The translations under genes were made by a program, and so were the position numbers. A stretch of DNA of 64,000 nt from Arthrobacter sp. zg-Y769 (lineage in GTDB: Bacteria > Actinomycetota > Actinomycetes > Actinomycetales > Micrococcaceae): assembly GCF_020907405.1 (NCBI RefSeq), contig NZ_JAJJOE010000012.1, positions 62,001 through 126,000 of the forward strand, in the 5' to 3' direction. The notes below the pieces were generated by a model. The model had not been told where the DNA came from. It made no database searches and saw only the letters and a program-made list of their open reading frames with translations. Positions within the stretch are counted from its first letter, which is position 1; each line of letters begins with the position of its first letter. Below, one piece after another: positions 45,301 through 55,178 of the stretch.

Positions 45301-46198
45301 GGGTGGAGTAGTCGCCGCGGAAGGTGGAGCCGTCGTTGTTGGTGCCGTACCCGGCGGCGGTGCCGGCCACGTGGCTGCCGTGTCCACCGCAGTCGAGCGG
45401 ATTCAGGTCCGGCCGGGGGACCGGCTGGTAAGTGGCGGAGGTGGGATTGGCGTCGTAGTCATCGCCTACGAGGTCGTAGCCGCCAATGAACTTATTGGAA
45501 TCAATCAGGCCGCTCTCGGCCGAGGGAATGGTGGCCGAAGCCTGTGCTGCCTGGTAGGCCTCGATGGTTCCGGGGCCGCCGAAGTCGCTGTGGGTGTAGT
45601 CGATGCCGGTATCCAGGACGGCGATGGTGATGCCTTCACCGGTCTGCTTGCGCTCCACCCACGTGTTCAGGGCCCGGGTGTCAATATCCGCGCCCTTGTT
45701 GTCCACGTGCTTCGGAACGATCTTGGTGATGCGGGCAACGTCCGAGCGGCCGGCCAGCTCGCGGATGGCCTCGGCGTCGCCCACGATGGCGGTGCCGGGC
45801 AGAGTGTTGGTGGTTGTGTAGAGAGTGCTCGCGGCAGCGTCCTGTGCCACTGACTCTGCCTGCGAAGTGATGTCGCTGCGGATCTCCTCGACCAGCGGCT
45901 TATTCACCACCGGCTCCGCTTTTCCGTCCTTGACCTCTTCCGGCTGTGTCTGTTCAAAGGCGCCTTCGCCCGTGAACTGCACATAAACCGAAACCTGGCC
46001 GGTGGCATCCCGCAGGCTGGGGGACACTTTCTGTTCGGCGAACCGCTGGAGGGAGATGCCCTCGGTGAGTTCATTGCCGTCGGCAGGTGCCTCGGTGGCC
46101 TGTGCCGGCAGGCTCAGGCCGAGGCCCGCCGTGAGTGCGATCCCGGCGACTGCGGCAGTGAAAACCGCGCCGGGTTTGTGATGGTTGGACGATCTCAT
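42347..46198 (-). CDS. Large secreted subtilisin-like serine protease (S8) with PA domain and repeats
   Basis: A 1283-residue extracellular protease. Signal peptide (1-34, ending AQA), inhibitor-like I9 propeptide (about 45-165), then an S8 domain with Asp196 (VLDTGIDYTHSDF), His273 (GGHGSHVAGT) and Ser622 (GTSMATPHVAG). A PA insert (about 425-545, GATGVVLDSPRS) sits between His and Ser. Next come Fn3/beta-sandwich domains (about 690-1120), a Thr-Pro-Lys linker of TPKPTA repeats, a CARDB-like domain, and a GHGG-repeat tail that may bind metal. It resembles Vpr/lactocepin-type proteases that degrade proteins for nutrition. CAAGGAGCCC lies before the start. Confidence 0.93.
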   Translation of the reverse strand: MRSSNHHKPGAVFTAAVAGIALTAGLGLSLPAQATEAPADGNELTEGISLQRFAEQKVSPSLRDATGQVSVYVQFTGEGAFEQTQPEEVKDGKAEPVVNKPLVEEIRSDITSQAESVAQDAAASTLYTTTNTLPGTAIVGDAEAIRELAGRSDVARITKIVPKHVDNKGADIDTRALNTWVERKQTGEGITIAVLDTGIDYTHSDFGGPGTIEAYQAAQASATIPSAESGLIDSNKFIGGYDLVGDDYDANPTSATYQPVPRPDLNPLDCGGHGSHVAGTAAGYGTNNDGSTFRGDYSTLTAEQVNSMRIGPGSAPEAQLVSIRVFGCAGSSEVVGQALDYVLDPNGDGDFSDRAQVVNMSLGSDYSPVDDPENDIVNKLTEQGILSVVASGNAGDVYDIGGSPGNAKSALTVASTIGSRVTLDRADVLAPADLAGAVAGQYSSSFNYSDPAVTEARLTGSVVMAPADNRFGCNAFPAGSLTGKWVWIQWEEDGAFPCGSGVRFNNAQAAGATGVVLDSPRSVFESGIGGNATIPGIQLNAESSDRLRPAAAAGTLTLRLSPAYMATASAPSGVGDTVSPFTSRGVHGSNGIVKPDVAAPGSAIGSAAVGSGTGAAVSSGTSMATPHVAGIAALLYAATDLNPYEVKTAIMNTATHDLLTASGAVQGPNRVGSGRVDALDALNNKVLAYATEDPALTSVNFGVLELGKEALVLTRQVTVENKSDRPVSYNVSYLQASTMPGVVISTTPSVSVPANGKATVDVTLSISDPAALAKTIDPAAETAQLGITRQFLADVSGRVQFAGNGTPTLRVPVYSAPKPTSDMSAGKEIAFADSEALKSTVTLQGRDLNQGTGASRYLSLVSPLVLGAQSPRLDSVKMDSMYAMDVQAVGASSTIPTLKAAGGNLQTSVVNFGISTWANWPMLGGAFEIDVEIDTNGDSVPDFVTFTSRAADVDLVLAATYRLTPGATPVMVDQTGANGLQGGTDTNTFDTNAVTLPVSAAALGLDVNAASAPLRYRVTTWNPYSVDEQGESVPVDTTEYIPFDAANPALTFAGATPASLFADVNGGKIDVTRSAGNTDAKALFLHLHNATGDLSGANGDGGKAEVLPIKVPAKVVPTPTPKPTVTPTATPKPTATPKPTATPKPTATPKPTATPRPTVKPTPVNPVSAVSKCSGSGAEIAVTVKNTGTKQVNVAVKSNYGTATVNKLDPGKSKSVVIKTRQSSIKAGDVTVTTTSTGKGKVEKATYKAHFEAQKCKGGNGHGGGHGGGHGGGHGGGHGDGRG
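42357..42423 (-). repeat. GHGG-encoding tandem repeat at the protease C-terminus
   Basis: A 12-base unit (CCGCCGTGGCCG on the plus strand), with small variations, repeated about five times. It encodes a Gly/His tail of GHGG units, a plausible metal-binding end. Confidence 0.8.
42712..42857 (-). repeat. TPKPTA-encoding tandem repeat (linker)
   Basis: An 18-base unit repeated about seven times in frame, encoding a Pro/Thr/Lys linker (TPKPTA) between the protease body and its C-terminal domain. Such linkers are extended and wall-spanning. Confidence 0.8.
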
Positions 46199-46384
46199 TG
46201 GGCTCCTTGAACGTTCCGCCGAGCGCTACCGGCACGTCCAGGAGACAAATGCGCGGCTGCTGACACACTGCGGCAGGTTTTCCGTTGTGCCTCCAACCCC
46301 CGTCAGGAGTGTCAGCGTGCACGTAACGGCCCCCCAAACCAAGCAGCCGTAGGGTCACCATAGAGGAGCAATCGCCCGGTGCAA
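46199..46384 (-). promoter_or_regulatory. Promoter and structured leader of the protease gene
   Basis: Minus-strand -35 TTGCAC (46379-46384), 16-base spacer, -10 TATGGT (46357-46362), giving a leader of about 150 bases. In it, GCTGACAC (46309-46316) can pair with GTGTCAGC (46259-46266) to enclose a 42-base region with a further CTCC/GGAG pairing. No known riboswitch consensus is recognised. The rest of the 355-base gap up to 46553 holds only the pdxK terminator. Confidence 0.5.
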
Positions 46385-46477
46385 AGGTTGGCCTTCTTAA
46401 TGGCGAATTACTTCTTTGGCCCTTGTTTTCCGGCAAATCAGGATGTAAATTTCCGCGCCCGCAGGTCAGATTAACGC

Positions 46478-46515
46478 CGGAAGGAGCCGTCCCGTTGCCG
46501 GGACGGCTCCTTCCG
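46478..46515 (-). terminator. Terminator of the pyridoxine kinase gene
   Basis: Perfect 17-bp stem (left arm CGGAAGGAGCCGTCCCG) with loop TTGC, 38 bases beyond the stop codon on the minus strand. Confidence 0.82.
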
Positions 46516-46553
46516 TGATTCTTGCGGCCTTGTTTTTGTGCGGGTTGACGCAG

Positions 46554-47399
46554 TTACAGGGCCGGGCCCTGTCCGGCGTTGCCCTGCCACAGGGCATCGA
46601 ACGGTGCGTTGGAGGACACCCGGTTACGGATGCCTTCGGTCACGAACGCCTTCGCGGTCTTGGCCGCCTCCAGCGGGGTTGCCCCCTTGCCCAGTTCTGC
46701 GGTGATAGCCGCGGCGAGGGTGCAGCCGGCACCGCTGACGGCTACGTCGCCTACCTTGGGCGCCCGCAGGACCTCCATGGTTTCACCGTCGTAGAAGACG
46801 TCGACGGCGTCGTCGCCTTCCAGCCGGACTCCGCCCTTGGCCAGCACCACGGCTCCGCTGGCTTCATGGATGCGGCGTGCCGCTTCCTTCAGGTCTTCCA
46901 CGGTTTCAATGGAGTCCATACCGGAGAGGGACATGGACTCGAAATGGTTGGGCGTAACGAAGGTGGCCAGGGGGAGGATCTGGGCCTTGAGCGCCTTGTC
47001 GGTGTCCAGCGCTGCACCGGGCTCCTGGCCCTTGCAGATGAGGACGGGGTCCAGCACGAGGTTCTTCCAGTCGTGATCCTGCAGGGCCTTGGCGACGACG
47101 TCGATGGTCGCCGGGGTGCCGAGCATACCGATCTTGACGGTGTCCAGGTCATAGGCCGTGAGGATGGCTTCGAGCTGGTCGGTGATGACCTGCGGGTCCA
47201 CGGGGACGAAGCGGTGGTTCCACGAGTCCTTGGGGTCGAAGGACACGATGCAGGTCAGGGCGGTGATGCCGTAGACGCCCAGTTCCTGGAAGGTCTTCAG
47301 GTCGGCCTGGGCACCGGCGCCGCCGGTGGCTTCGGAACCGGCGATGGTCAGGGTGACGGCAGGTGCTGAAGCCGCAGAAGTGGTTGTGTTTGCAGACAT
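46554..47399 (-). CDS. pdxK: Pyridoxine kinase of the ThiD-like (PdxK) type
   Basis: A 281-residue ribokinase-family kinase. The start LTIAGSEATGGAGAQADLKTF, the segment SFDPKDSWNHRF and the end motif VDVFYDGETMEVLRAP ... VSGAGCTLAAAI follow Bacillus subtilis PdxK, which phosphorylates pyridoxine, pyridoxal and pyridoxamine. The fold and anion hole (GAGC) are shared with HMP kinase ThiD, so hydroxymethylpyrimidine phosphorylation is possible, but no thiamine genes adjoin it. The start at 47399 is chosen to match the family; it is monocistronic. Confidence 0.88.
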   Translation of the reverse strand: MSANTTTSAASAPAVTLTIAGSEATGGAGAQADLKTFQELGVYGITALTCIVSFDPKDSWNHRFVPVDPQVITDQLEAILTAYDLDTVKIGMLGTPATIDVVAKALQDHDWKNLVLDPVLICKGQEPGAALDTDKALKAQILPLATFVTPNHFESMSLSGMDSIETVEDLKEAARRIHEASGAVVLAKGGVRLEGDDAVDVFYDGETMEVLRAPKVGDVAVSGAGCTLAAAITAELGKGATPLEAAKTAKAFVTEGIRNRVSSNAPFDALWQGNAGQGPAL

Positions 47400-47504
47400 G
47401 GCTCTATCTTCCACCCAAAACGGCAGAACCGGCCACCCTTGTAGACCTGCTGTTACGGCGGGTCCCGCCGTCGTGCCCGACCCGGTGAGGGAGGACCGGG
47501 CGGG

Positions 47505-48158
47505 CTAACCGTCCCGGCGGACGCCGCGGAGCAGGCGGACTACGTCTTCCAGGATGTTCCGGACCACCGGAAGCCGGGACAGGATCACGAGTTTGGCCAC
47601 CAGCGGCGCCAGGTTGGCGGCCAGCTGATGGGATCGGCGTTGCCCTGGGGAACGGTCATACACCCAGAAGAAAGTGATCCCCATGTGCATCAGCCAGAGC
47701 AGTTCAGGCAGATCGCTGCGGATTGCCACGGGCGCCTGCGGCCGGGCGGTCGATACCGCCTGCCGGAACATCGCGATGGATTTTCCGCGGCCGACGGCGT
47801 CGTCGTCCCGGCGGTTCGGTGCCATTGCATCGCGCAGGAAATGAACGCCGAAGCCATGGTACGGGGCCAGTGTTGTCAGGCCGGTGGACAGGATGACAGC
47901 CAGGTTTTCGCCCAGGTTGTGGCCCTCGCGGATCTGCGGCAACGCGAGGGAACGGTGTTCGTCCTGGAGGGACCGGTAAAGCTCGTGGATCAGGTCATCC
48001 TTGGAGCGGAAATAGTAGTAGGCGTTGCCTACAGAGACATTTGCTGCCAAGGCGATGGCACGCATTGTGGTTTTTTCGTAGCCCTGTGCGGCGAAGAGGC
48101 GCAGCGCCGTCTCGATGAGGAGCCGGCGCGTCTGTTCGCTCTTGGCGGTGACGGCCAA
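47505..48158 (-). CDS. TetR-family transcriptional regulator
   Basis: A 217-residue regulator with an N-terminal TetR helix-turn-helix (residues 10-55: RRLLIETALRLFAAQGYEKTTMRAIA ... SVGNAYYYFRSKDDLI). The large C-terminal domain has no identifiable ligand. It begins with TTG 48158, supported by AAAGGGAG upstream. A perfect 20-bp palindrome lies 44 bases before the gene and faces the divergent yhhQ, so autoregulation plus control of yhhQ is the simplest model. Confidence 0.88.
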   Translation of the reverse strand: MAVTAKSEQTRRLLIETALRLFAAQGYEKTTMRAIALAANVSVGNAYYYFRSKDDLIHELYRSLQDEHRSLALPQIREGHNLGENLAVILSTGLTTLAPYHGFGVHFLRDAMAPNRRDDDAVGRGKSIAMFRQAVSTARPQAPVAIRSDLPELLWLMHMGITFFWVYDRSPGQRRSHQLAANLAPLVAKLVILSRLPVVRNILEDVVRLLRGVRRDG

Positions 48159-48201
48159 ATGATGCTCCCTTTGCAGTATTTCCAGCGTTCAGTAGACCAC
48201 A

Positions 48202-48221
48202 GTTTTGAACGTGTTCAAAAC
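48202..48221. promoter_or_regulatory. Perfect palindromic operator between TetR and yhhQ
   Basis: GTTTTGAACGTGTTCAAAAC, nine-base arms around GT. Embedded TTGAAC hexamers on both strands can serve as -35 elements, so a bound repressor would block both promoters. Confidence 0.75.
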
Positions 48222-48351
48222 GCTGTATGCGCCGCGTTCCGGCGGATCGTGGCAGAATGGATGCGGCCCTGCGGGGCTGCCCGGGGCAGCGGGCACAGTG
48301 CTAATACAGCCGGCGAAAGCCAGGCGAACCACTAACCGAACGGAAAATGCC

Positions 48352-49086
48352 ATGGATGCACAGCCACGGGCAGCTGTGAAAACCGCTGCAGCTTATGCCT
48401 CCCGCGGGAGCTCCCAGTACGACCTGATCCTCACGCTGATGTGCGTGGTCATCGTCATTTCGAATATCGGCGCCACCAAAGGCGTGCAGATTTCCCTTCC
48501 CGGCGACTGGACCATAGTCACCGACGGGGGATTTTTCCTCTTTCCACTCGCGTACATCCTCGGTGACGTGGTCAGTGAGGTTTACGGCTTCAGGGCCGCC
48601 CGCCGGGCCATCTTTACCGGCTTTGCCATGGCGCTCCTCGCCGTCGTCAGTTTTGCCGTGATTATTGCGCTTCCGGGATTCAATGACTCCTACGGCGCCG
48701 AAAAGCAGGCTGCGCTGGAGATGGCCCTCGGGCCGGTCTGGCAGATTGTCGTTGCGAGCCTGCTGGGGTTCCTCGCCGGCCAGCTGCTCAATTCCATGGT
48801 GCTGACACGGATGAAGGACAGGTACCGGGAGAAAGCCCTGGCCGGACGGCTGATGGCCTCCACCGGTGCGGGGGAGTTCGCCGACACCCTGATTTTCTGC
48901 GCCATTGCGGCTCCGGTGATCGGGATTACCGACGCCGGCGGGTTCTTCAACTACGTCCTGTTCGGGTTCCTCTACAAGACGCTCATCGAGTACCTTTTCG
49001 TGCCGGTCACCGCCCTGGTCATCCGGGTCATCAAGAAGCGCGAACCGACGTATGCGGCGGCCGAGTGGGAGCCGGTGGCCGCGTAG
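48352..49086 (+). CDS. yhhQ: Queuosine-precursor transporter (YhhQ/VUT family)
   Basis: A 244-residue membrane protein with six helices. Family motifs are CVVIVISNIGATKG near residue 31, the strongly conserved FPLAYILGDVVSEVYGFRAAR near 62, and the final GFLYKTLIEYLFVPVTALVI. YhhQ imports preQ0/preQ1 or queuine. A tgt gene lies 400 bases downstream on the other strand and no queCDEF genes are visible, which fits base salvage. It is divergent from a TetR gene, with the operator about 130 bases upstream. Confidence 0.92.
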   Translation: MDAQPRAAVKTAAAYASRGSSQYDLILTLMCVVIVISNIGATKGVQISLPGDWTIVTDGGFFLFPLAYILGDVVSEVYGFRAARRAIFTGFAMALLAVVSFAVIIALPGFNDSYGAEKQAALEMALGPVWQIVVASLLGFLAGQLLNSMVLTRMKDRYREKALAGRLMASTGAGEFADTLIFCAIAAPVIGITDAGGFFNYVLFGFLYKTLIEYLFVPVTALVIRVIKKREPTYAAAEWEPVAA

Positions 49087-49203
49087 GCCGGGCCCTCCCG
49101 GGATGGCCGCGGACTCTGGCTGGACGCGAAATCCCTACCCAGGTGTGCAAGGGTGGGGGAACGCACGAGCTTTTATTTCCCCAAGTACGGCAGGAGACAA
49201 ATC

Positions 49204-49410
49204 ATGAGCAATCAGGAACCAGTGTCGAACCCCGGTGCCAAGGCGGTAGACGAAAACCTGGCCGGAACCGCAGATGAATTCAACGACGCGGTCACACGGG
49301 CCATGGTCGAGGATGCGCAGGAGGACTCGAGCCCCGGAGACGACGAGCGGGACTCGCAGGCTGCCCTGGAAGTAGACGAAGAGGTCACGGCTAAGCCGGA
49401 CAATTCCTAA
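49204..49410 (+). CDS. Small acidic hypothetical protein
   Basis: A 68-residue protein rich in Glu, Asp and Gln (about one third acidic), with no hydrophobic core and probably disordered. Strong AGGAGA lies seven bases before ATG 49204, which argues for real translation. It shares composition with the 149-residue acidic protein at 59323, but no clear sequence similarity. I do not recognise the family. Confidence 0.7.
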   Translation: MSNQEPVSNPGAKAVDENLAGTADEFNDAVTRAMVEDAQEDSSPGDDERDSQAALEVDEEVTAKPDNS

Positions 49411-49486
49411 CCTGGACCGCTGCCGCGAACCTGGAACTAAGGCGTCAGCCTGGCAGCCGGCCTAAGGCGGCTGCCAGGCGATCCGG

Positions 49487-51966
<2,480 letters not shown>

Positions 51967-51988
51967 ACCGGAAGCAGAACCGGCAGGA

Positions 51989-52855
51989 CTAGCCGCGCAC
52001 GGCAATAAGCTCGGTGCGGATGCGCCGGTCCAGCTCGGCGTCGGACAGCGTCTGCGACCCGCCGTGGGAGCGCAGGTACAGCAGGGCGTTCAGGCGCAGG
52101 ATCCGCCATTCCCGTTCGCTGGCGTCGTTTCCGGAGTCAGCGGCCCGGTGGATCTCGCGGTCGTACAGGTTGGGTTCGTTCAGCTGGCGCTGCAGCAGCT
52201 CGGCCGCCAGTTTCGCCTTCATCGGGTCCGTCTCGGAAGTGTCCGCAGCACGCACGGCGTGGCTGTAGGCAGCCGCGCTCTCGGCATCGCCGGCCTCGTG
52301 GGTAATGTGCGCAGCCAGGGCAAGGGTGCCCTGGATCCAGTTCCAGCGGCCGAAGTTCCCGTCAAAGGGCAGCCCGGTGATGACGTTGCAGACCTTCAAG
52401 GCATTCTCGGCGTCACCAAGATCGATAAAGAGAATGTGCGCCAAATCTCGGACATCCTGCAGGTGGCTGCCGGATTTCACGTTCAAACCGCGCTCCAGGC
52501 GCGCTGCAATCTCCTGCACGGCGGAGTTTTCCGGGTGGGCGGCAGCGGCGTCCGCAATGATTTCGGCCGCGTTGTCTTCCTCTGAAGGCACCTGCCGGAC
52601 GGCGTCCGACGGCGCGCCCTCCGGGGCCGGGGCCGCCACCCGGACGGCCGAACCGTAGGCCAGCCGAAGCGAGGTTCCGTCATCCAGTTTGGCGATCACC
52701 AGCGCCGGAATGCCGAAGTCGTCGGCCTCAACGCTGGTTCCGGCTACCGGAGCCAGCGGTTCTGCGGCACCCTCACCCGGGACAAGCTTCTGTCCGGGGG
52801 CAAGCAGTTCCGCGTTGACCCGGAACGCGTACGTTTCCGGCTGGCTCTCAGACAT
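51989..52855 (-). CDS. Hypothetical protein with helical-repeat C-terminus
   Basis: A 288-residue soluble protein. The first 85 residues look like a small beta domain (FRVNAELLAPGQKLVPGEG ... VIAKLDDGTSLRLAYGSAVRV). From residue 95 onward it is helical with TPR-like pairs (AHILFIDLGDAENALKVCNVI, LALAAHITHEAGDAESAAAYSHAV). No catalytic motif is seen. ATG 52855 is supported by AAGGA six bases upstream. I do not recognise a named family, and the neighbours do not suggest a function. Confidence 0.72.
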   Translation of the reverse strand: MSESQPETYAFRVNAELLAPGQKLVPGEGAAEPLAPVAGTSVEADDFGIPALVIAKLDDGTSLRLAYGSAVRVAAPAPEGAPSDAVRQVPSEEDNAAEIIADAAAAHPENSAVQEIAARLERGLNVKSGSHLQDVRDLAHILFIDLGDAENALKVCNVITGLPFDGNFGRWNWIQGTLALAAHITHEAGDAESAAAYSHAVRAADTSETDPMKAKLAAELLQRQLNEPNLYDREIHRAADSGNDASEREWRILRLNALLYLRSHGGSQTLSDAELDRRIRTELIAVRG

Positions 52856-52926
52856 GGGCATTCCTTCGTGGTTGGACCTCGGCTCCCCAGAACCTCCAGT
52901 ATATAAAGCTTGGAGTCGCGCCTTTT

Positions 52927-53466
52927 TCAGCGTCCCCAGCCGGCCGAGGCAAGCGCCTGGCGCAGCAGGTCTCCGCGGCCACCGGAAAATTCGGCATAGA
53001 TCGCAGGGCTGAGTGCTTCATCCGGGGTGAGCCAGGACAGTTCCAGCGCATCCTGGCGCGGATTGCATTCACCGGTCACGGGAATCAGATAGGCAAGTGC
53101 CACGGCATGCTGGCGTTCGTCTGTCAGCCCGCTCTGGGAGGGCGAGGGGAAGTACTCGGCGACGGCGAACGGCACCAGGGTGGGCGGCAGCTGCGGAAGC
53201 GCCATGGGCCCGAGGTCCTTTTCCAGGTTGCGCAGCAGGGCGCCGCGGATGGTCTCGCGGTACAGCACCCGGCCCGAAACGAAGGAACGCACCATCTGCC
53301 CTTCCGGAGTTGCCTGCAGCAGCAGCCCGACTTCGGTGACATAGCCCAGCGGGTCACACCGCACCGGCACCGCTTCGACGTAAACCATGGGTAGGCGCTG
53401 CCGGGCCTCGTAGAGATCTTCCTCGGAGAGCCAGCCTGGATACGGGTCAGGAGTACGAACGTTCAT
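52927..53466 (-). CDS. NUDIX-like DUF4916-family protein
   Basis: A 179-residue actinobacterial protein starting NVRTPDPYPGWLSEEDLYEARQ and containing MVYVEAVPVRCDPLGYVTEVGLLLQ, the usual N-terminus of the DUF4916/NUDIX group. A canonical NUDIX box is not evident: where GxxxxxE...REUXEE is expected it reads RVLYRETIRGALLRNLEKDLG, so catalytic activity is uncertain. TAGAAC lies six bases before the ATG, consistent with a leaderless message. Confidence 0.82.
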   Translation of the reverse strand: MNVRTPDPYPGWLSEEDLYEARQRLPMVYVEAVPVRCDPLGYVTEVGLLLQATPEGQMVRSFVSGRVLYRETIRGALLRNLEKDLGPMALPQLPPTLVPFAVAEYFPSPSQSGLTDERQHAVALAYLIPVTGECNPRQDALELSWLTPDEALSPAIYAEFSGGRGDLLRQALASAGWGR

Positions 53467-53590
53467 AGCAGTGTTCTACCGCATAGGTGCCGTGCCAGTC
53501 ACACGGCACGCTGCGCTTCGGCCATTGGCTGAACCCGATGGAAACCCGGTCCGGCCGGTCCGGACCCTTTCAGCCCGGCAGCCGCCTCCC

Positions 53591-53596
53591 TAGACT
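53591..53596 (+). promoter_or_regulatory. Leaderless -10 element of the YdeI-family gene
   Basis: TAGACT, exactly six bases before ATG 53603; the intervening GGGGCC is not a ribosome site. Confidence 0.55.
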
Positions 53597-53602
53597 GGGG
53601 CC

Positions 53603-54244
53603 ATGACAAGAGAGCTCCCGGAGCTTCTCCTGCCGGATGCCGGGGCATGGCGGGAGTGGCTGGAGCACAATTACGGCTTGTCCTCCGGTGTTCGCCTGGT
53701 GCTGGGGAAGAAGGGCGGAAACGTCACCAAGTTGACGTACCGCCAGGCCCTCGATGAAGCGCTCTGCTTCGGCTGGATTGACGCGCAGGCGGATAAACGC
53801 GATGAAGAAAGCTACCTCCAGCGGTTCCAGCCGCGGGGCCCGCGCAGCATCTGGTCGCTGCGGAACGTTGGATATATCAGCCGGCTGGAAGCCGAAGGCA
53901 GGATGCATCCGGCGGGCCGGGACGCCGTACTAAGCGCCAAAGTGGACGGCCGCTGGGACGCTGCGTACGCCGGACAGGCGACGGCCGAAATCCCGGAGGA
54001 CTTTCGGGCCGCCATCGCTGCCGTTCCCGCCGCACAGGAAATGTTCGATGTGCTGACTTCCCAGAACCGCTTCGCCATGTACTTCCGGCTTCAGGGCCTC
54101 AAAACCAAGGCGGTCCGCGAACGCTGGATCGCGGACTACGTGCAGATGCTGAGCGAACACCGCGCTCCCTATCCGCAGAAACGGAAGCCGGCGCCGGGGC
54201 CTGCCGCCGAAGATCCCCCGGGCCTAGAGCGGCGGGACGCCTAG
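53603..54244 (+). CDS. YdeI/OmpD-associated family protein
   Basis: A 213-residue protein. The N-terminal domain has the YdeI pattern WREWLEHNYGLSSGVRLVLGKKG ... LTYRQALDEALCFGWIDAQAD, then YLQRFQPRGPRSIWSLRN. The C-terminal half contains the second conserved block (FDVLTSQNRFAMYFRLQGLK) and a proline-rich tail. Relatives are linked to resistance against cationic peptides in other bacteria, but the biochemical function is unknown. The leaderless start at 53603 is preferred. Confidence 0.85.
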   Translation: MTRELPELLLPDAGAWREWLEHNYGLSSGVRLVLGKKGGNVTKLTYRQALDEALCFGWIDAQADKRDEESYLQRFQPRGPRSIWSLRNVGYISRLEAEGRMHPAGRDAVLSAKVDGRWDAAYAGQATAEIPEDFRAAIAAVPAAQEMFDVLTSQNRFAMYFRLQGLKTKAVRERWIADYVQMLSEHRAPYPQKRKPAPGPAAEDPPGLERRDA

Positions 54245-54289
54245 CTCCGGCCGGTCTTTCAGCCATCCAGATCCATCCAGGAGGTCCAC

Positions 54290-55165
54290 ATGTGCCGGCT
54301 CTTTGGTATGCATGCCGGGAACACTCCGGTCCGGGCAACGTTCTGGCTTCTCACGGCCCCGGACAGCCTGGCCCGGCAGAGCCGAAAGGAAGCGGACGGT
54401 TTCGGGATCGGTACGTTTACCCCGGACGGCAGCCCGGTGGTGGATAAAGCGCCCATCGCTGCATATGAGGACATCGAGTACGCCAAAGAGGCCCGGGAGC
54501 TCGAGAGCACCACCTTTGTGGCGCACGTACGTTACGCCAGCACCGGCGGCGATACCGGCGTTAATACGCACCCCTTTGAGCAGGACAACCGCCTCCTGGC
54601 CCACAACGGGGTGGTGGAGGATCTGGACAAGCTCGACGACCGGCTGCGCCAGCTGGAGATGTACCACCTGGTCAAAGGCGAAACCGACAGCGAGCGGGTC
54701 TTCGCGCTCATCACCGGCGCAGCGAGGGTCAACGGCGGAGACGTCTCGGCTGCCATTGAGTCAACGCTGACCTGGATCGCGCAGAACCTGCGGCTGTACG
54801 CGTTGAACATCATCCTCACCACGGCCACCGACCTGTGGGCCGTACGCTATCCGGACACGCATCCGCTGTACGTCCTGCAGCAGGGGCCGCAGGGTCCGGT
54901 GGGGGAGAAGCGGAGCGATCGGATCAGCGTCCACAGTGACCAGATACGTCAGGAGAACCGGCCGGAAGTCCTGGTGGCCACCGAAAAAATGGACGCCAAC
55001 CCCAATTGGCGTCTGCTGGACTCCGGCGAAATGCTGCATGTGGACAGCGACCTCAACGTGCAGCGCAGTTTCCCGCTTCCGCAGCACCCGCAGCACCTGA
55101 TCACACTGGCGGATCTGGACCCGGTAGCCGCGGCGTCGCAGCACCCGATCAGGACCGGCGCCTAA
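54290..55165 (+). CDS. Class II glutamine amidotransferase (Gn-AT II)
   Basis: A 291-residue Ntn-type amidotransferase domain with catalytic Cys2 (MCRLFGMHAG) exposed after Met removal. Glutamine-site residues lie in FVAHVRYASTGG and LLAHNGVVEDL, and the later GETDSERVFALI is typical. There is no synthase domain, so it belongs to the stand-alone YafJ/EgtC-like group. An ergothioneine operon is not present, so EgtC is unlikely. CAGGAGGTCCAC gives an excellent ribosome site at ATG 54290. Confidence 0.9.
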   Translation: MCRLFGMHAGNTPVRATFWLLTAPDSLARQSRKEADGFGIGTFTPDGSPVVDKAPIAAYEDIEYAKEARELESTTFVAHVRYASTGGDTGVNTHPFEQDNRLLAHNGVVEDLDKLDDRLRQLEMYHLVKGETDSERVFALITGAARVNGGDVSAAIESTLTWIAQNLRLYALNIILTTATDLWAVRYPDTHPLYVLQQGPQGPVGEKRSDRISVHSDQIRQENRPEVLVATEKMDANPNWRLLDSGEMLHVDSDLNVQRSFPLPQHPQHLITLADLDPVAAASQHPIRTGA

Positions 55166-55178
55166 CGCGGAAACCTGC

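Noticed and set aside
42296-45853. Two long plus-strand frames (695 and 471 residues)
   Set aside because: Both are antisense to the subtilase, which has a complete triad and signal peptide.
46199-46360. Known riboswitch (c-di-AMP, cobalamin) in the protease leader
   Set aside because: The leader is structured but I could not match the consensus of either class.
53603-54244. Bacteriocin-resistance function for the YdeI-family protein, linked to the polymer cluster
   Set aside because: It lies 18 kb away and the family function is not established, so a link would be speculation.
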